A DNA stretch of 64,000 bases from Nautilus pompilius (GCA_018389105.1 JACATO010001745.1:1-64000), one strand, 5' to 3'. Shown: positions 12,503 to 25,264, numbered from the stretch's first letter. Numbers and translations: made by a program. Notes: generated by a model from the letters alone, not told the origin.

Positions 12503-14069
12503 CCGGAGAACGTGATTCTCCTCTGGGTATTGGCGCTACAGCTTAACTTAAAGCTAGAAATAGCGTTTGATTATTTACTGTGTGTCGTTACTTTAATAAC
12601 CAGGAGAGAAATCCAACTCTGTCCTGTTACTGGGTGATGCACCTCTGAGGCTACTTGAGGCCCTGGGGATGTCGGAGGGGAGGGGGGCGTGTGCCGATAG
12701 ATCTGGCTTCGATCGTCGGCTAGCTCAGTACAAAGGGGCATGTAAGTTGCAGATGGTCAGCGGACTTTTCTTAAACGCGAGAAATAAAGCTGTCGGTGCT
12801 GTCAGTCGCATTACTTCGCAAACACTACCAATTGAAAACACATCGCTAATTGACACCGGACCACGTGACATCAGGAACCAATCCATCAACATTCGTCTCG
12901 GGTTTTCTCAAGTTCATGATTAGGGGAGACATCTCCATCCCTCCCTCCGCGCTGACCAAAGTTCCATTTGTCATATTCGGTCTGAAGATTCGTGTTTTTC
13001 TGCCCTGATCCCCGCTGAGGGGGCCGACTTATCGCCTAACCTACGCTCTTCTACCGGACCCAGTTTCAAAACCTTTTTGTTGCTGCTGCTGTTGTTTATC
13101 TCCGACTTTCCTCGCCAACGTCGGGGACACCTGGCCGGCTTTCCTTCCGCATTATTTGTCCGCCCCACTTCTCGCACCCACCCACCCCCGTTATCCGGAG
13201 TAGGCCAGCGCGGACGGCTGACTGGTCCGGGACGAAGTAAACCGCCCAAGATCCGGGAATGTTCGAAAACGCCAAGCTACATATTTGCCTGCCCTTGGTT
13301 CGCCCGCTGAAAAATAGGCGGCTTCTTCTGCGCAGACTGTCGCATTGTTTCGACGGGTAACGAGCACTCACCTGTTTTCCGGCTAGCCTAACCCTAACCC
13401 TTCAGCGCTAGGACCAGCCCTCTCCTCTTCTTCCGCGGGTGTAATGCTACCGAACGTCTGTCTTCCCTCATGGCACCGCCCCACTTCAATGACGGGAGGC
13501 GACCACTGTTGCCTTCTTGGTGAAGTGTCTCCCCCCCCACATAGTATTGCCAAGGGAAGGGGGCTGATTCGGGCTGCTACCTAGGCAGCTCCCCAGCAGT
13601 CTTTGAGAACGGGCCTTGGGGTCGGCTTTCTTCCACCCCCTTAGCCATCCCGCCCCCCTCAGGAAGGAGCTGGCTACCCCCCCCCGGCTACATCAAATCT
13701 TACACGTTATACTCAAAAGTGTAGGATGCGCCTTACTTATAAACAGCTACCGCAGCCGAACGCGGAACCTATCTAACAACACCATAGACATTCACGACTC
13801 TAAACCGCAGATAAATCTTTCTGGTGGTTAACAAGAAACGTCTTGTGAAACCGCACACACAAAAAAAAATACAACAGAAAAACGTTTTTAAAAGTTTTAT
13901 AAACTCGGTGGGTTATCTCCCCCTTGACACTTTACACTCAAGTGTTGTCAACATGAATATTCCCTATATTGTAAAGGCTTGAGGTGCTGCAAATGTAAAT
14001 ATGGTAATTAGGTACCTCCGGGTTTTAATACGACTATTTTGTGTGATTTGTATGTAATGTATTGTTCTG
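12503..14069. other. Intergenic region between divergent gene A and the relic copy, no gene seen
   Basis: GC-rich in 12930-13700 with several C runs. Short overlapping frames on both strands show no recognisable domain. CCTAACCCTAACCC occurs once (13387-13400), too short to be telomeric. Confidence 0.35.
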
Positions 14070-14221
14070 GTACCGCGAGAAGTGAAACTGGCATCGACAT
14101 GTACGGGTCCTTCATGGGGAGCGCCGACTTCAGCCCCTGGATCGACTGTGAAGGGACTTCCTGCCATGCCGTCTTCAGGAGTCCGCTCATCGACATCCGG
14201 GACACTCTGCCCATCGGAGAG
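14070..14221 (+). pseudogene. Relic exon 2 of a PAN-family copy
   Basis: From ARSETGIDMYGSFMGSADFS through SCHAVFRSPLIDIRDTLPIGE the frame is open and matches exon 2 of genes 1-4. It ends at a normal GAG|GTGAAT donor. The first about 20 bases and the CTCAG acceptor of the other copies are not present; the upstream sequence is unrelated or too diverged. No PAN exon was found upstream. It pairs with the relic exon 3 at 15498 to form the remains of one plus-strand gene. Confidence 0.75.
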
Positions 14222-14357
14222 GTGAATAAGGAAATATCATCCGTTATGAAGGGGGGAGGTTCATAGACAGTGACGTCAGTTGTGAACAGAACTGTATCAG
14301 AGCTGGACATTCAAAAGAAAAATATTAGAGTGCATGAGTAAGCAGATCTTCGTTTTT

Positions 14358-14419
14358 AATAATAATAATAAATAATAATAATAATAATAATAATAATATA
14401 ATAATAATAAATAATAATA

Positions 14420-14450
<31 letters not shown>

Positions 14451-14490
14451 TAATAATAATAAAATAATAATAATAATAATAATAATAATT
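14358..14490. repeat. (AAT)n microsatellite
   Basis: About 130 bases of AAT/AATA trinucleotides, just downstream of relic exon 2. The minus-strand poly-Tyr/Ile frame here is an artefact. Confidence 0.95.
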
Positions 14491-14499
14491 CATGGCAAC

Positions 14500-14642
14500 G
14501 ATCCATGTGAAGGTCAATGCGACCAGCTGGTGAAGGAAGGTAGAATGTCTAACCGAGCTGGAACCTGTCGGGAATAGAATTTAGGCGCCCAACTTTCTCA
14601 TCAATGTGATACACTAACCACCTGGCCAACAGCCACCACTTT
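14500..14642 (-). mobile_element. Probable tRNA-derived SINE
   Basis: On the minus strand a strong pol III A-box (TTGGCCAGGTGGTTAGTG, near 14625-14608) is followed about 45 bases later by a degenerate B-box (TTCTATTCCCGACAGG). The spacing is close to that of a tRNA but the B-box is imperfect. This suggests a SINE head and not a functional tRNA. Confidence 0.45.
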
Positions 14643-14847
14643 GCTCGTGCGTATCACACTTTCGTCAAAATTATTTGGAGAGACATCTGAATCAGCGCCA
14701 CCATCTTATAGAATTACTTTTCTTGAGTATTCTAATTGTTTCAGTCCTTCAGCAGACAGTACTCCACTTCAGTTTATAGATGGCCGAGCAGGTTCTCGGA
14801 GACGAGCTGGAAAGCGACATCTTTTGGGAAGGGAATCGAGACGGTCG

Positions 14848-15290
14848 GTCTCGTGCCTGTCCCGCCCTGGCCGTCTTTCTTAGGTCTCTGCATGTTATCT
14901 ACCAAAGCATCGGCAGTAATTCAACAGCGGACCCCCCCCCGAATGATCGACGAACCCTGTTCTAAAACAGCAGGGCAGAGATATTCCACCGGTGACTGAC
15001 AAAGCTCCGATATCTAATCATGTCACGGTTTCATCTTCTATTCTTTATATATATATTACGTCATCCGTTAGAAGCTAAAGAGGAAGTGGACACCTGTCTG
15101 TCAGTTTATCGAGTCTCCCGCTAAGCCAGTCGCTTTGCCGGCCTACGGAGCTTCTCTCCTCTCTGCCACCGTGAAGGAAATGACGATTTCTTTGGCCGAT
15201 TCTGCTCCATTGTTGCAGATTTAACCGTAGCGCCACATAGCGGGTTGATCGCCAACTAAGCAGTTAGACTGTAGTAATTGCTGTGCTGTT
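14848..15290. repeat. Duplicated intron block, copy 1
   Basis: Closely matches 43148-43592 in the same orientation, with small indels. In both places the block lies between a damaged exon 2 and a damaged exon 3 of the PAN family, so it is best read as intron 2 of two sister relic genes. Confidence 0.85.
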
Positions 15291-15412
15291 TTAAGTCACG
15301 TGTTATTACGAGCTCCCATTCACAGCGACAGAATAGGGGTTAGAGCGAGGACCCAGCGGCATGGCAAGTTGACTGAATTTGCGAATATCTCTTTCGTTTT
15401 GTCCGCTAAAAA

Positions 15413-15413
15413 C

Positions 15414-15480
<67 letters not shown>

Positions 15481-15485
15481 TTTAT
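15413..15485. repeat. (ATT)n microsatellite abutting an exon 3 acceptor
   Basis: A pure ATT run ending about 12 bases before the CTTACAG acceptor of the relic exon 3. The same arrangement occurs at 49541-49708 before exon 3 of gene 4. Confidence 0.95.
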
Positions 15486-15497
15486 TTTAACTTACAG

Positions 15498-16225
15498 GTA
15501 AAATTTTTTTCATGAGGATGGTAAAAAATGTTCCGGAGTTGAGATTTGACTGGAGGAAACCAATGGAAATAAAAAAAAACTTTTTTTTAAAGGCAGACTA
15601 CTCCGTTCTCCGTGGACGGATCTCGACGTGAACTAACCGCCGTCCGTTTCTTTCCTAAGGGCAGACTACTCCGTTCTCCCTGGACGGATCTCGACGTGAA
15701 CTAGACCGCCGTCCGTTTCTTTCCTAAGGGCAGACTACTCCGTTCTCCCTGGACGGATCTCGACGTGAACTAGACCGCCGTCCGTTTCTTTCCTAAGGGC
15801 AGACTACTCCGTTCTCCGTGGACGGATCTCGACCGACGTGACTAGACCGCCGTCCGTTCTTTCCTAAGGGCAGACTACTCCGTTCTCCGTGGACGGATCT
15901 CGACGTGAACTAGACCGCCGTCCGTTTCTTTCCTAAGGGCAGACTACTCCGTTCTCCGTGGACGGATCTCGACGTGAACTAGACCGCCGTCCGTTTCTTT
16001 CCTAAGGGCAGACTACTCCGTTCTCCGTGGACGGATCTCGACGTGAACTAGACCGCCGTCCGTTTCTTTCCTAAGGGCAGACTACTCCGTTCTCCGTGGA
16101 CGGATCTCGACGTGAACTAGACCGCCGTCCGTTTCTTTCCTAAGGGCAGACTACTCCGTTCTCCCCGGACGGATCTCGACGTGAACTAGACCGCCGCCCG
16201 TTTCTCTATTCGTGGTGATAATACG
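15498..16225 (+). pseudogene. Relic exon 3 of a PAN-family copy, expanded by an internal minisatellite
   Basis: It starts at a CTTACAG acceptor and resembles exon 3 of the other copies: GAGGATGGTAAAAAATGTTC, then GAGTTGAGATTTGACTGGAG. The A run is six instead of five, shifting the frame. After a degenerate stretch, the part encoding GRLLRSPWTDLDVN is repeated nine times (next entry). The exon end, TCTATTCGTGGTGATAATAC, resumes at 16205. The normal length would be 170 bases; here it is about 728. Each repeat carries an in-frame TAG (or TAA in the first) right after GTGAAC, so the region cannot encode a longer protein in the original frame. Confidence 0.85.
15588..16199 (+). repeat. 69-bp minisatellite made from a coding exon, nine units
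   Basis: The unit begins GGGCAGACTACTCCGTTCTC, includes TGGACGGATCTCGACGTGAA and ends CGTTTCTTTCCTAAG, 69 bases, nine copies. The first about 45 bases match the stretch of exon 3 in gene 4 (49804-49848) that encodes GRLLRSPWTDL. Units are nearly identical, differing at C/G in CTCC[C/G]TGG and by small indels in units 1 and 4, so the expansion is recent or homogenised. Confidence 0.95.
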
Positions 16226-19200
16226 TACGTATAAAATCTGGCCTCGAATACAAACGTTAATTATGCCAAACCTTTGCATTATGGTAGCTGCTGAAATAAT
16301 CCGTCTAGTTTTTTCAAATAAATAATTCCTGAAAATACGGGCTCGTCCATTAAACGTTGTGTTTCCCTGGCGACATCGCAGGTGAAACCTGCGCATCCGA
16401 AAATAAAATCTATCGAAATGAATAGGAAATTAAATGCTGATGGCTTTAATTGAATATTTTCTTTACTTCGTTAGAATATTGGGTGTGACGTGTACAGAAA
16501 CAATTGACGTTACAGCACAAAACCATTAGAGAGGGGAGACAACTCGTACCTTTTTTTTTATTTAAAGAAGACAATCGACAAGTCGTGCCCTGCAATAACA
16601 GATATCTCTTAGAATAAAGGGCTTCTCCGTACCGGTTTTTCGGACAGAAGAATAGCCGACAAGGCAGAAAATCGTGTGACAATTATCTTACGGGATACAA
16701 CACATATCACTGCTATAGGCGGTGTGCTAGATACCAGTTTAAATAATAGCTGACAGCACTACGAGATATTCCTCATAACAACGGCGGATGCTTTCAAAAG
16801 ATGTTTAATAAGTGTTGATGGCTTGAATCTCTTCATCTAGTGTTGGATGCAGATAGATGAAATGCAAAAAAAATATTTTAAAATATTTAACAGATCCTTT
16901 TCATTTAAATGGATGACGTAACAGTAAACTTAACTCATCTACATGATTAAAACTTTAATGAAAGTATATTCATCTAATTATAAAGATAAATAAAGCAGAA
17001 TGTTCACCTTTTTCCCCCTAAATTTCTTATTTTAAAAGTTAACATTATGGTTTTCAAATTATATTTTAAAGGATTTCACCACAAACATATTTCTACATCA
17101 ACTCCCAACACGGTGGATGCTCAGATGCTTTTGCATGGATGAGAATGATCATTAATTATGGAATGAGCAGCTCGTCAACCTTCGTCATCTCTCTCTCTCT
17201 CTCTCTCTCATCTTTCATCTGACCGGAGGAATGTACGCGAAAGTAACACGTGACCTACTCTGAGAAATGTAACGGGAGGATGGCAGGTGGGGCTGGGAGA
17301 GACCACATTAAGTACACCTTCCTATGGAGGTGATGCATTAACAGGAGGAAATGACAGCGTAGCGGCTCGCTCAGCATCACGTTCAGATGGGAAATTTAAA
17401 ATGACATTTCTTCATTAAAACGAATACACGACTTTATACCTGAAATATTTCTGGGATAAGCAGAGGTAGAGTCTGTAACAATAAATTAGGAATTAAGGAA
17501 TGAAGAATTCAATTAACCACGACGTAGATATGAATTTTTTTAATGTTTGGTAAAATAAGTTACAGTAGAGATACTGTATACTTAATTAGAAATTAAGATG
17601 GAAGATCAAAGAGATTAATAGCGAAGCCGATCCAACAGATAACAGTGATGCAAGAAACAAAAATATGTAGGTGATTCACATGGGTAGACAAAAAAGCTAA
17701 ATAATATAGAACATCATCCTAGATTCTGCAAACAAATCAATAGAAAATACTTTTAACCCTTCCACGAAAAGTGTGAATTATGGAAGGTTACCTGGATAAT
17801 TTTCCCCAGTTGACACGATATATGCAGCAACTATAAAGCACAGATAGAACTGTAAATACTGCTCTTATTATGACAGATAAAATCATATTGGAGCTGAAAT
17901 CCGATAAATACAATAATTCTACAATTGATTGGCCAAAAGATGAGGCAGGGATGACACAAGTCACGGTGATCAGTTAGATTTCCTGATGACCCCTCTATGG
18001 TGTAAGTCACACTGATACATTATAATAAACATAAAGAGGCTGTACCTGCTGGTTTTCTAAAAAAAGTCTCTAGATTGTATGTTCACACAGTGATTATGAA
18101 GCTCACCTGTCAGGTGACATTGAGTTTCATCATTTGACAGTTCTAGCGTTCATAATGGAGCTGTCAGGCTCAGGTATATCTATCCAAATGATCCACTTAA
18201 TAGAACACTGATGCGAGCTTGTCAGTCGGGGCTTCTGCCTTCAATAATTCACATCTGTGTTATGGCCCAGCCAACGGGTGGACTATTCATATCCTATAAA
18301 TAACTAGCTCGTTAATAATTTAAAACTACACAGCGCATTACAGTCTCTTCTTCCCGGAAATAGTTCGATGTGAAAACTTCGAAAACGTCTGTTGGTGAGC
18401 AATGCCAGCCAGTGCTCGCAGTAATATCTTCAGATAAATCATAGGCCGGTGGGTCAGACAGACTGGATAAGTAAAAAACCAAGACGGCTGGGGTGACCCA
18501 TTAAGTGTTTGTAAACATCGTTTGTGAAACGATCGGGGTTAATACAAGCTTTACACGTACAGCTGCCGGTGATAGGGTTAACCCTTCCTAACATACAAGG
18601 GGATCGGCTTCACCCACAGATAGGTCCCCGCACCACCTGGTGACTAACTTCGGTTGGAGAACCCAAACGAAAGCCTATTTGCCGTATATCCAACATAACA
18701 TCTGTTCTTGATTATCCTGGCGGCAGCGGAGAGAGTTTGAAGCCAAAGCAATCGCCACCGGCTTGGCGTTTATTCCAAAGTGAAATTAGTTTTTTCCTTG
18801 TGTATAAAAATGCCCATCTATAAGCCCGCATCAGAAGGGGAGCTAACCCCGAGAAGAAGCATTGAAATATCTCCCATAATCAAAAGAAATGACAGCTGCT
18901 GGCGACAGTTGGCATATTTGACGCACGTGCTTAGGTCCATCAGTGGAAGGATGATGGTGATTGCGAGTACAGACTGCGATGGTTTTCGATATTTTACCCA
19001 GTTTCTCCCTCCAGATTTTATCCAGGTTCTCGTGTATATGAAGGTGTTCGATTCAGGATAAGTAATCATATCAACTTTTATCCGGTTTATTAAATGTGTA
19101 AGTTTACTAATTACGATTTCTGCTATATTTTAATAACATATATATATTTCATAAACGTTACGCATGATTCTGCTTCTCGGTCTCGTGGAACGTAAAAAAA

Positions 19201-19416
19201 ACACCGGAGCGCGTCCTCAGTATCGATGAGTCCGTCCCCTGGGTGTCGACTGTAGCTTAATGGATCAGGCTGTTGAGGGACTGTGGTCGTGGAACGAGCT
19301 CAATAATTCGCAAAGTTACGCTTGAAAGTTTACTGTTTGGCATCGATAAATAATAAATAAGGCGACAGTGAAAAGGCTGTTTGACAAAATGAGTGTCGTC
19401 GCCATGATGTAGGATC

Positions 19417-19417
<1 letters not shown>
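16226..19417. other. Intergenic, AT-rich, no gene seen
   Basis: Mostly AT-rich sequence with a short (CT)n run at 17189-17209. A good A-box-like TGTAGCTTAATGG at 19249-19261 hints at another SINE head but has no convincing B-box. I find no exon 4 or exon 5 that would complete the relic gene to the left. Confidence 0.4.
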
Positions 19418-19497
<80 letters not shown>

Positions 19498-19775
19498 AGT
19501 AAGCGAGAGAAAGAGAGAGGGGAGGGGGAGGGGCGGTAGGAGAGCGAGAGAGAGAGAGTGAGGGGGGTTTCGCTAGAGAGGTGGATAGCGTCCTGAGATA
19601 GAGAGCGAGCTATCCCTCCTTCTCTCTCGCTCTTCTCTATCGTCTCGCTTTCTATCTCTTCGGTCTCGCTCGATATTTTTGCTCTCTGCGCGCTCTTTCG
19701 TTGTCCTCCGCTCTGGTATCTCGCTCTCTCTTCTAGCTCTCTCTCTCTCTCTTTTCTCTCTCTCTCTCTCTTGAG
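19418..19775. repeat. (GA)n microsatellite and flanking purine/pyrimidine switch region
   Basis: A pure GA run of about 75 bases (19418-19492) is followed by a GA/GGGA-rich purine tract to about 19615 and then a TCTC-rich pyrimidine tract to 19775. The Arg/Glu/Ser-rich minus-strand frames here come from the dinucleotide repeat. Confidence 0.9.
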
Positions 19776-19978
19776 CGCTCGCGAGCCCCTGCCGGCTTTC
19801 TTCTCTTGTCGGTTTCCACTGTTCGCTTATGGACGTTTCCCTGCCAACAGGAGGGGTCATAAAATATGCAGCGGCTTTCATACACTGTTCGTTTGGATGG
19901 AGTACGAACACATACCACGGGCAACATCAGTTTTAAAATCCTCCAGATTAATGAGCATATAAAGCCGCGCCCACGACG

Positions 19979-20212
19979 CGTGTGTGGTGTGTGTGTTTGT
20001 GTGTTTATTTGTGTGTAATGTGTGTGAGGTGTGCGTAAGATGTGAGTGTGTGAGTGTGGTATGTGAGTGTGTGAGGTGTGTCTGTATGTGAGTGTGGTGT
20101 GTGTGAGTGTTTTATGTGTATGTGAGTGTGTGAGTGAGAGGTGAGTGTGTATGTGTATGGGTGAGTGTGAGGTGTGTGTGTGTGAGTGTGAGGTGAGTGT
20201 GTAAGTAGATAT
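19979..20212. repeat. Degenerate (GT)n / GTGAGTGT tract
   Basis: About 230 bases made of GTGT, GTGAGTGT and GTATGTGAGTGT variants on the plus strand. Low complexity, non-coding. Confidence 0.9.
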
Positions 20213-20400
20213 TACAATATTTTTTTCTCTATAAAAGATAATTTGAATTACCTGACAACTTGTCCAACTATCATTTTTTCTCTCATGCTCCCCTTATTTG
20301 CTGGCATGGACTTTCCCATATTTCCACAGTTCGTCTCGCCATCTCTTTAACCCGTGGGTGACGGTCACATGAAATCGTATTTATTTACTCTCCGCCCATT
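20213..20400. other. Intergenic spacer, no feature seen
   Basis: No gene or repeat recognised. Confidence 0.3.
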
Positions 20401-20530
20401 TACGAACTACGAATGTCCGCTACCTGTCTCGGAGGACCGCGGGTTAATCCACCAGACTGGACTGCTAAGGTTGAAATCTGGAGTTCGAATTCCTGTCGGG
20501 AAAGGAATGGTTCGTACCTCTCTACCACCG
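20401..20530 (+). mobile_element. Probable tRNA-derived SINE
   Basis: GGAGTTCGAATTCCTGTCGG (20481-20500) is a good pol III B-box with a tRNA-like stem half. It shares CCTGTCGGGAA with the SINE-like element near 14560. The upstream A-box is weak. No intact tRNA fold was recognised. Confidence 0.4.
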
Positions 20531-21063
20531 TAGACTAACAAGCCTGCGGAGGATAGCTATTCGGAGCCGGCTGAAGCTTTTCCGAACCACTGTGCCCATC
20601 ATATCGAAAATGCTGACCCGTCACGCAAAACTTACACGATGGGGACCCCTGATTTGCCGGAGTAATAGCCGAGTGGTGGCGGGGCTGGCATACGAAATGG
20701 GGGATCAGACGGTTTGTTTGTGGAGGCATGGCGACCGAGAACGGAGAACTGGAAGCTGCTGCATTCAGCGTCAATCCGTCCAGCCTGAACGGGTGATGGT
20801 CGCGGAGTGATGCTGAAGAATAGGGAAACCGTTGGTTTGGGTGGGGAGGGGACAAGGGTTCCTCCCGCCAGGCTGGCCGTTATAACTAAATCGCCCTAAG
20901 TATAAACAAACAACAAAACAAAAAAAAAAATGCCCGCTGCTTCTTCAAAGTTACCGGATCTGTCTCAGAAAGGTTTCCGTCAGCTCCCGACGGTTGCGAC
21001 ATCCGTGATCACTTCTGGACGAGTAATACAGTAAAAACGTTTTACTTCAAGGGGAAATAACTT

Positions 21064-21134
21064 TTCAAGGGAAATAACTTTTCAACAAAAAAATAAAATA
21101 TCATATAACGCTAGCGCGAGTTACTTCCCTTGAA
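21064..21134. mobile_element. 71-bp MITE-like palindromic element
   Basis: The ends are inverted copies: TTCAAGGGAAATAACT on the left and AGTTACTTCCCTTGAA on the right. An element of the same family and length is at 55858-55928. The left arm is also preceded by a partial duplicate of itself (AAGGGGAAATAACTT). This short repeat is, as I recall, common in molluscan genomes. Confidence 0.7.
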
Positions 21135-22319
21135 TTATATAAAATATTATTCATGGTCATGGCTATGTCGGCTCCGACCGTTCACGGCAGGTATCTGAAT
21201 CAGGAACCCGACTACACTTCACCAGTGGTCATCACCGGAACGATTTTGGTAAGAGTGGGAAATTCCTTCGTGTAAGCAGAGGAGCTGGGCGGGGGACTTT
21301 CCCTTACCGACTTCCAAGAGGTACAGGCGGGTCCTCATCCATCACACCATTCCCCCCAGGAAATGTATCTTTTCGGGCGGTGATCCATCTTTCCAATCGA
21401 CAGTGAGTCCCCCCCCCCGACCAAAGGCATATAAAAAAATGTAGAGAACAGCTTTCTGGAACATAAAGAGGCTGATGGTACATCCATCAAAGACGCGTTG
21501 GTCCGCACGAAGTCCTGATATGACGACACCTGGGCAGTTTAACAGAAACACGATCATCTGATCAGATGAAGGTGCTGCTGTGGGTCCTGGTCTACACAGG
21601 TGACAATAGAGTAAGTAAAACGCGTCGGCATTGGAACGAACGATATCATCAGCCTACCGTCTGAGCTCTGCTGGCTCCGAAAGTCCCGTGACCGGAAACG
21701 TGTAGCAGCGAATCGTTCTTTACCGAAGTGAATTCTTGAGAGAAGTCAGCATATACCTTCACCTGGTGGGCTTTACTGAACGAACCTCTTGAAAAGGAAA
21801 GCGGGAAGAAATAATAAGAAGGTAAAAATTATAACTACAGGGTTAACAGGAAGCGATAAGTTCGCATTGAGTTAATGACTCCGCCTCCTTCGTCCGCCAT
21901 TGATAAATCGCATTGACAAAGCATGTCTCGAACCTGTGTTTGGTGTTCAGATGAGGAGCCCGTCTGTGAAGTGCGTCAGACCGCGGAGAATCGAAGGCGA
22001 GAAACTGCTCCTCGCGGTCGATGCGTGTACGGTAAAGTACCACGTGGTCTGCTCAATTCTTTTGTTAATTTTGTAATCAACAACGAAGGGAAAGGTGTCC
22101 ATTCAATAGATAACATTAATTAGCTTATACCTGGCTCACGGCGAAGAGTTGTTCAAAGATAATCTCATTTCAGTATGATAAATGAAGCAAACGCTCAGGT
22201 AGGATAAAAAAAAGGAAAGGATTGCATCTTTCTCAGTGTTATCCAGATAATAAATCAATATTAGCACAAAATAAATGCTGTATTTTCTTTGATCTCACGT
22301 GAGTGAACATGCATAGTTA
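21135..22319. other. Intergenic region upstream of gene 1, no confident gene
   Basis: Contains one speculative leader-like mini-exon at 21566 (see findings). Overlapping frames on the minus strand at 21335-21557 show no recognisable domain. Confidence 0.3.
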
Positions 22320-22511
22320 ACACCTTAAGAGAGAAGAGTCTCCATTGTTCCGACCGAACAAGAACGTTAGTCAACGTTTAGATGACAAGATCTTCTCAAC
22401 CGAGCGGAACCGTCAATGATAGATGTGTACCGTATCTACAACAAAAGAATCTGGAGGTATTAATCGAACGAACTGGTCGCACCTCCATTTGTCGGATCTG
22501 ATCTCGAAGGG
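22320..22511 (+). promoter_or_regulatory. Conserved 5' leader of gene 1
   Basis: Shares blocks with the same interval of genes 2 and 3: TTCCGACC, CAACGTTTAGA..GA..GAGGTCTTC-like sequence, GTATCTACAAC, and TGTC(G/C)GATCT immediately before the start codon. Conservation across paralogues suggests 5' UTR plus core promoter. No TATA box is evident. The TGACGTCA palindrome found about 420 bp upstream of genes 2-4 is absent here. Confidence 0.5.
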
Positions 22512-25189
22512 ATGGGTTCTCTCAGAATCTTCTCGCTGCTTCTTTTTGTCGAGTTAGTGCTGGGGAATGACGTCAAAATTCGAACTCAGACGTACAGGGA
22601 ACTTAAAGGGTTCGATCTGAGCACGACCCGTCCGGTAAGGTATAACTCTCAGGGCCGCAGTACAACCGAGTGTGGTATAGCCTGTTTGGAGGATCCGTGG
22701 TGCAGGGTGTTCTCCTACGACCCATCTCTTAACAGCTGCCAGCTCATCGACGTCAGGGATGATTCTATACAACTGCGGAGACAGGACAGCGGTAGTTTCC
22801 ATTATGCCGTATACGGAGGTAGGAAATCAATCTCTTCTCATTGGAGTAGAATGAAATCACTCAGTTTCGTGTTTACATCTTCAGAAGTAAATGTATCATC
22901 GTTTACCACTAAAACAAGTAGTAAGTCGTTTCGCGGCCTGGTGCAAACTCTTTGATCAGATCGATGGTTTACCCATCGCACCCTTTCTGCTGTATCAGGA
23001 GCCGAGATTTCCCGACAGCGGCGAGAAAACTGAGATTTCTAACAAATACACACAAAATCGGGAAAGGGTTTGTCGTCTCGTGCTAGAACAAAATGGCGAC
23101 TCATTCTTCATTTCTGCTGCAATATCTAGAGACTCACATCAGGTACCGCACACCCCTTCCATTTGATCTGAGACATAAACCCTTCATCTAAGCATTTGTC
23201 CTCCAGCACCAGCTGGAATTCCAAGAAACCATGTGGCCATTGAACACAAAATTGGTAGAATCATTTTTGAAATAAACCGTAGAGTTTGTGATGTTAAGGT
23301 CAAGACATCCACCGAATTCTAAGCTTTACTTGGACGTTCTACGTATCCGTGCTGTTGTCAAATCCATCTGAATCATTTTGCTGCAGTGGCTCCATAACTT
23401 TGACTACAAATTTGGATGAAGGTGGAGATGATCACCACCTCTAGAAATAGTCCAGGTAAAGTAATAAGATGGCTTTACTGATTAGAATCCGACAAAAAAT
23501 ACCAGTATCGTCGCTGGCCTCCAGGTAGACAGGACGGAACATTAGAAGCATATGAAGGCTAAATACTGTTATACACAGGTACGGAATCGTCGATCTCTTT
23601 TTTGCTTTGTGCCCCTCGGTCCTTATCTGTCATTGCACATCCGCTGTTCCATAGGCTGCGAGCATCATTCTGGCTCTGTTATTTTACAGTAGCTATAATA
23701 ACATCCACATCTTCGGACGACTGATGATTTTGTCGTTCAGTAGATTTTTTAATCTTTATCTTCCCTAGTGACGAGCGTGGAAACCTGAACACCAGCCTAT
23801 CGTGTCAGTCTTTGATATCAGCATCATTGATGAACTTGTGCCCCGCCATTATACCTACGGTTCTCTCCTCTGTATTTCTCCCCTTTTTTTCTCTCAGGTG
23901 CCGACTGGATTTTGATGTTTTCTGCTAAAAATGAAACAGGCGTCGACATTTACAGGGCCCTCGTGGGGACCGTCGACCTCAGCCCCTGGCTCGACTGTGA
24001 AGGGACTTCCTGCGATGCCGTCTTCAGGAGTCCGCTCATCGACGTCTGGGACACCCTGCCCATCGGAGAGGTAAATGGCTAAATACCATCCGCTATGAGA
24101 GGGGGAGCCTTTGTAAGCTGTGACGTAAGTTGCGCACCAAATCATGTCCATCCTCGATATGTGAAAGTAAAGAAAATATCTATTTAATAAAATCGAAAGT
24201 TAGCCGAAGTTTTTCTGGGCCGTGCCAAAGAATGAAGCCATTTTTCCTGCGATTTTCTCATATCAATAAAAACATTAGGGTGGAACCCATATCCTTGTGA
24301 TAATCTTTGACGCTAACTCTTTGATGTACCTTAGGTGACTAAAATCCTTACCAATCAATATCCCACACGAGAATAAGGAATTTGAGCAGACCTTCGGCGG
24401 TCGGGCTGAAGGCGGCGAAGTTTCCTGCAAATGGTCACAGGAAGCTTGATTATGGTGGGACCAAGATCTCACCGGGGATATCGCGCACAAAACATCGACA
24501 CCATGGCAAATGTCCTTTAATATTCCATTATAGGTCACCTCATTGCCAGCCTTTGTTACGGTCGATATAAACCTATGGCCGCCTCTCTTCTTCGCTGATC
24601 GGCCCATTTTGTGTAATTTATTACGAGTTCCCACTCGCAGCCGGAACCCGCAGCTAGAACTTGATGCCAGCCCCCAATCCAGGTTTTGCATTATAGATAT
24701 AGTAGGGTCCAATTGACTACCAAAGGGTCGGCATACAAACCTGGATCTGCCCAGATAAGTCTACTGGAGATGTAATGGAACATTGTCAAATGAATGACTC
24801 TAGATGTCCAGGAAATAGGCGGGTAGACGGACTGAGTTTGGCCGAATCTATCTGAGTTCCGCTGGAGCTGATAATTATTCGTTGTTCACCACCTGGGATT
24901 TATAGACACCAAGGAAAGGCGATGATTGCTCCTTTATATCAATTTCTGATGATGAAAGGAACACAGATTTCCGGCCTTTTTAAAATTTTAACATGAATTG
25001 TAGGGAGAATGTTCATAATGAACAAAGGAAATCAGAAATAATTCGCCTATTAATATTTTTTAAAAGTAATTTCATCTAGAAACATGATAAAGACTCATCT
25101 CGGCCGTATTCAATTCTGTGATTGTTTTCTCCTTCACATCCTTTTCTTTCCGGTTCTCTCTTTTATGTCACCATCCTTTTTATCGATGT

Positions 25190-25264
<75 letters not shown>

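Noticed and set aside
12057-12515. Overlapping frames on both strands around 12.1-12.5 kb as extra genes
   Set aside because: They are shadows of exon 1 of gene A or pass through its leader and a GT run.
13387-13400. CCTAACCCTAACCC as telomeric repeat
   Set aside because: Only two and a bit units; no array.
19573-19927. Arg/Glu/Ser-rich minus-strand frames as RS-type proteins
   Set aside because: They are produced by GA/TC low-complexity sequence; no flanking conserved coding sequence.
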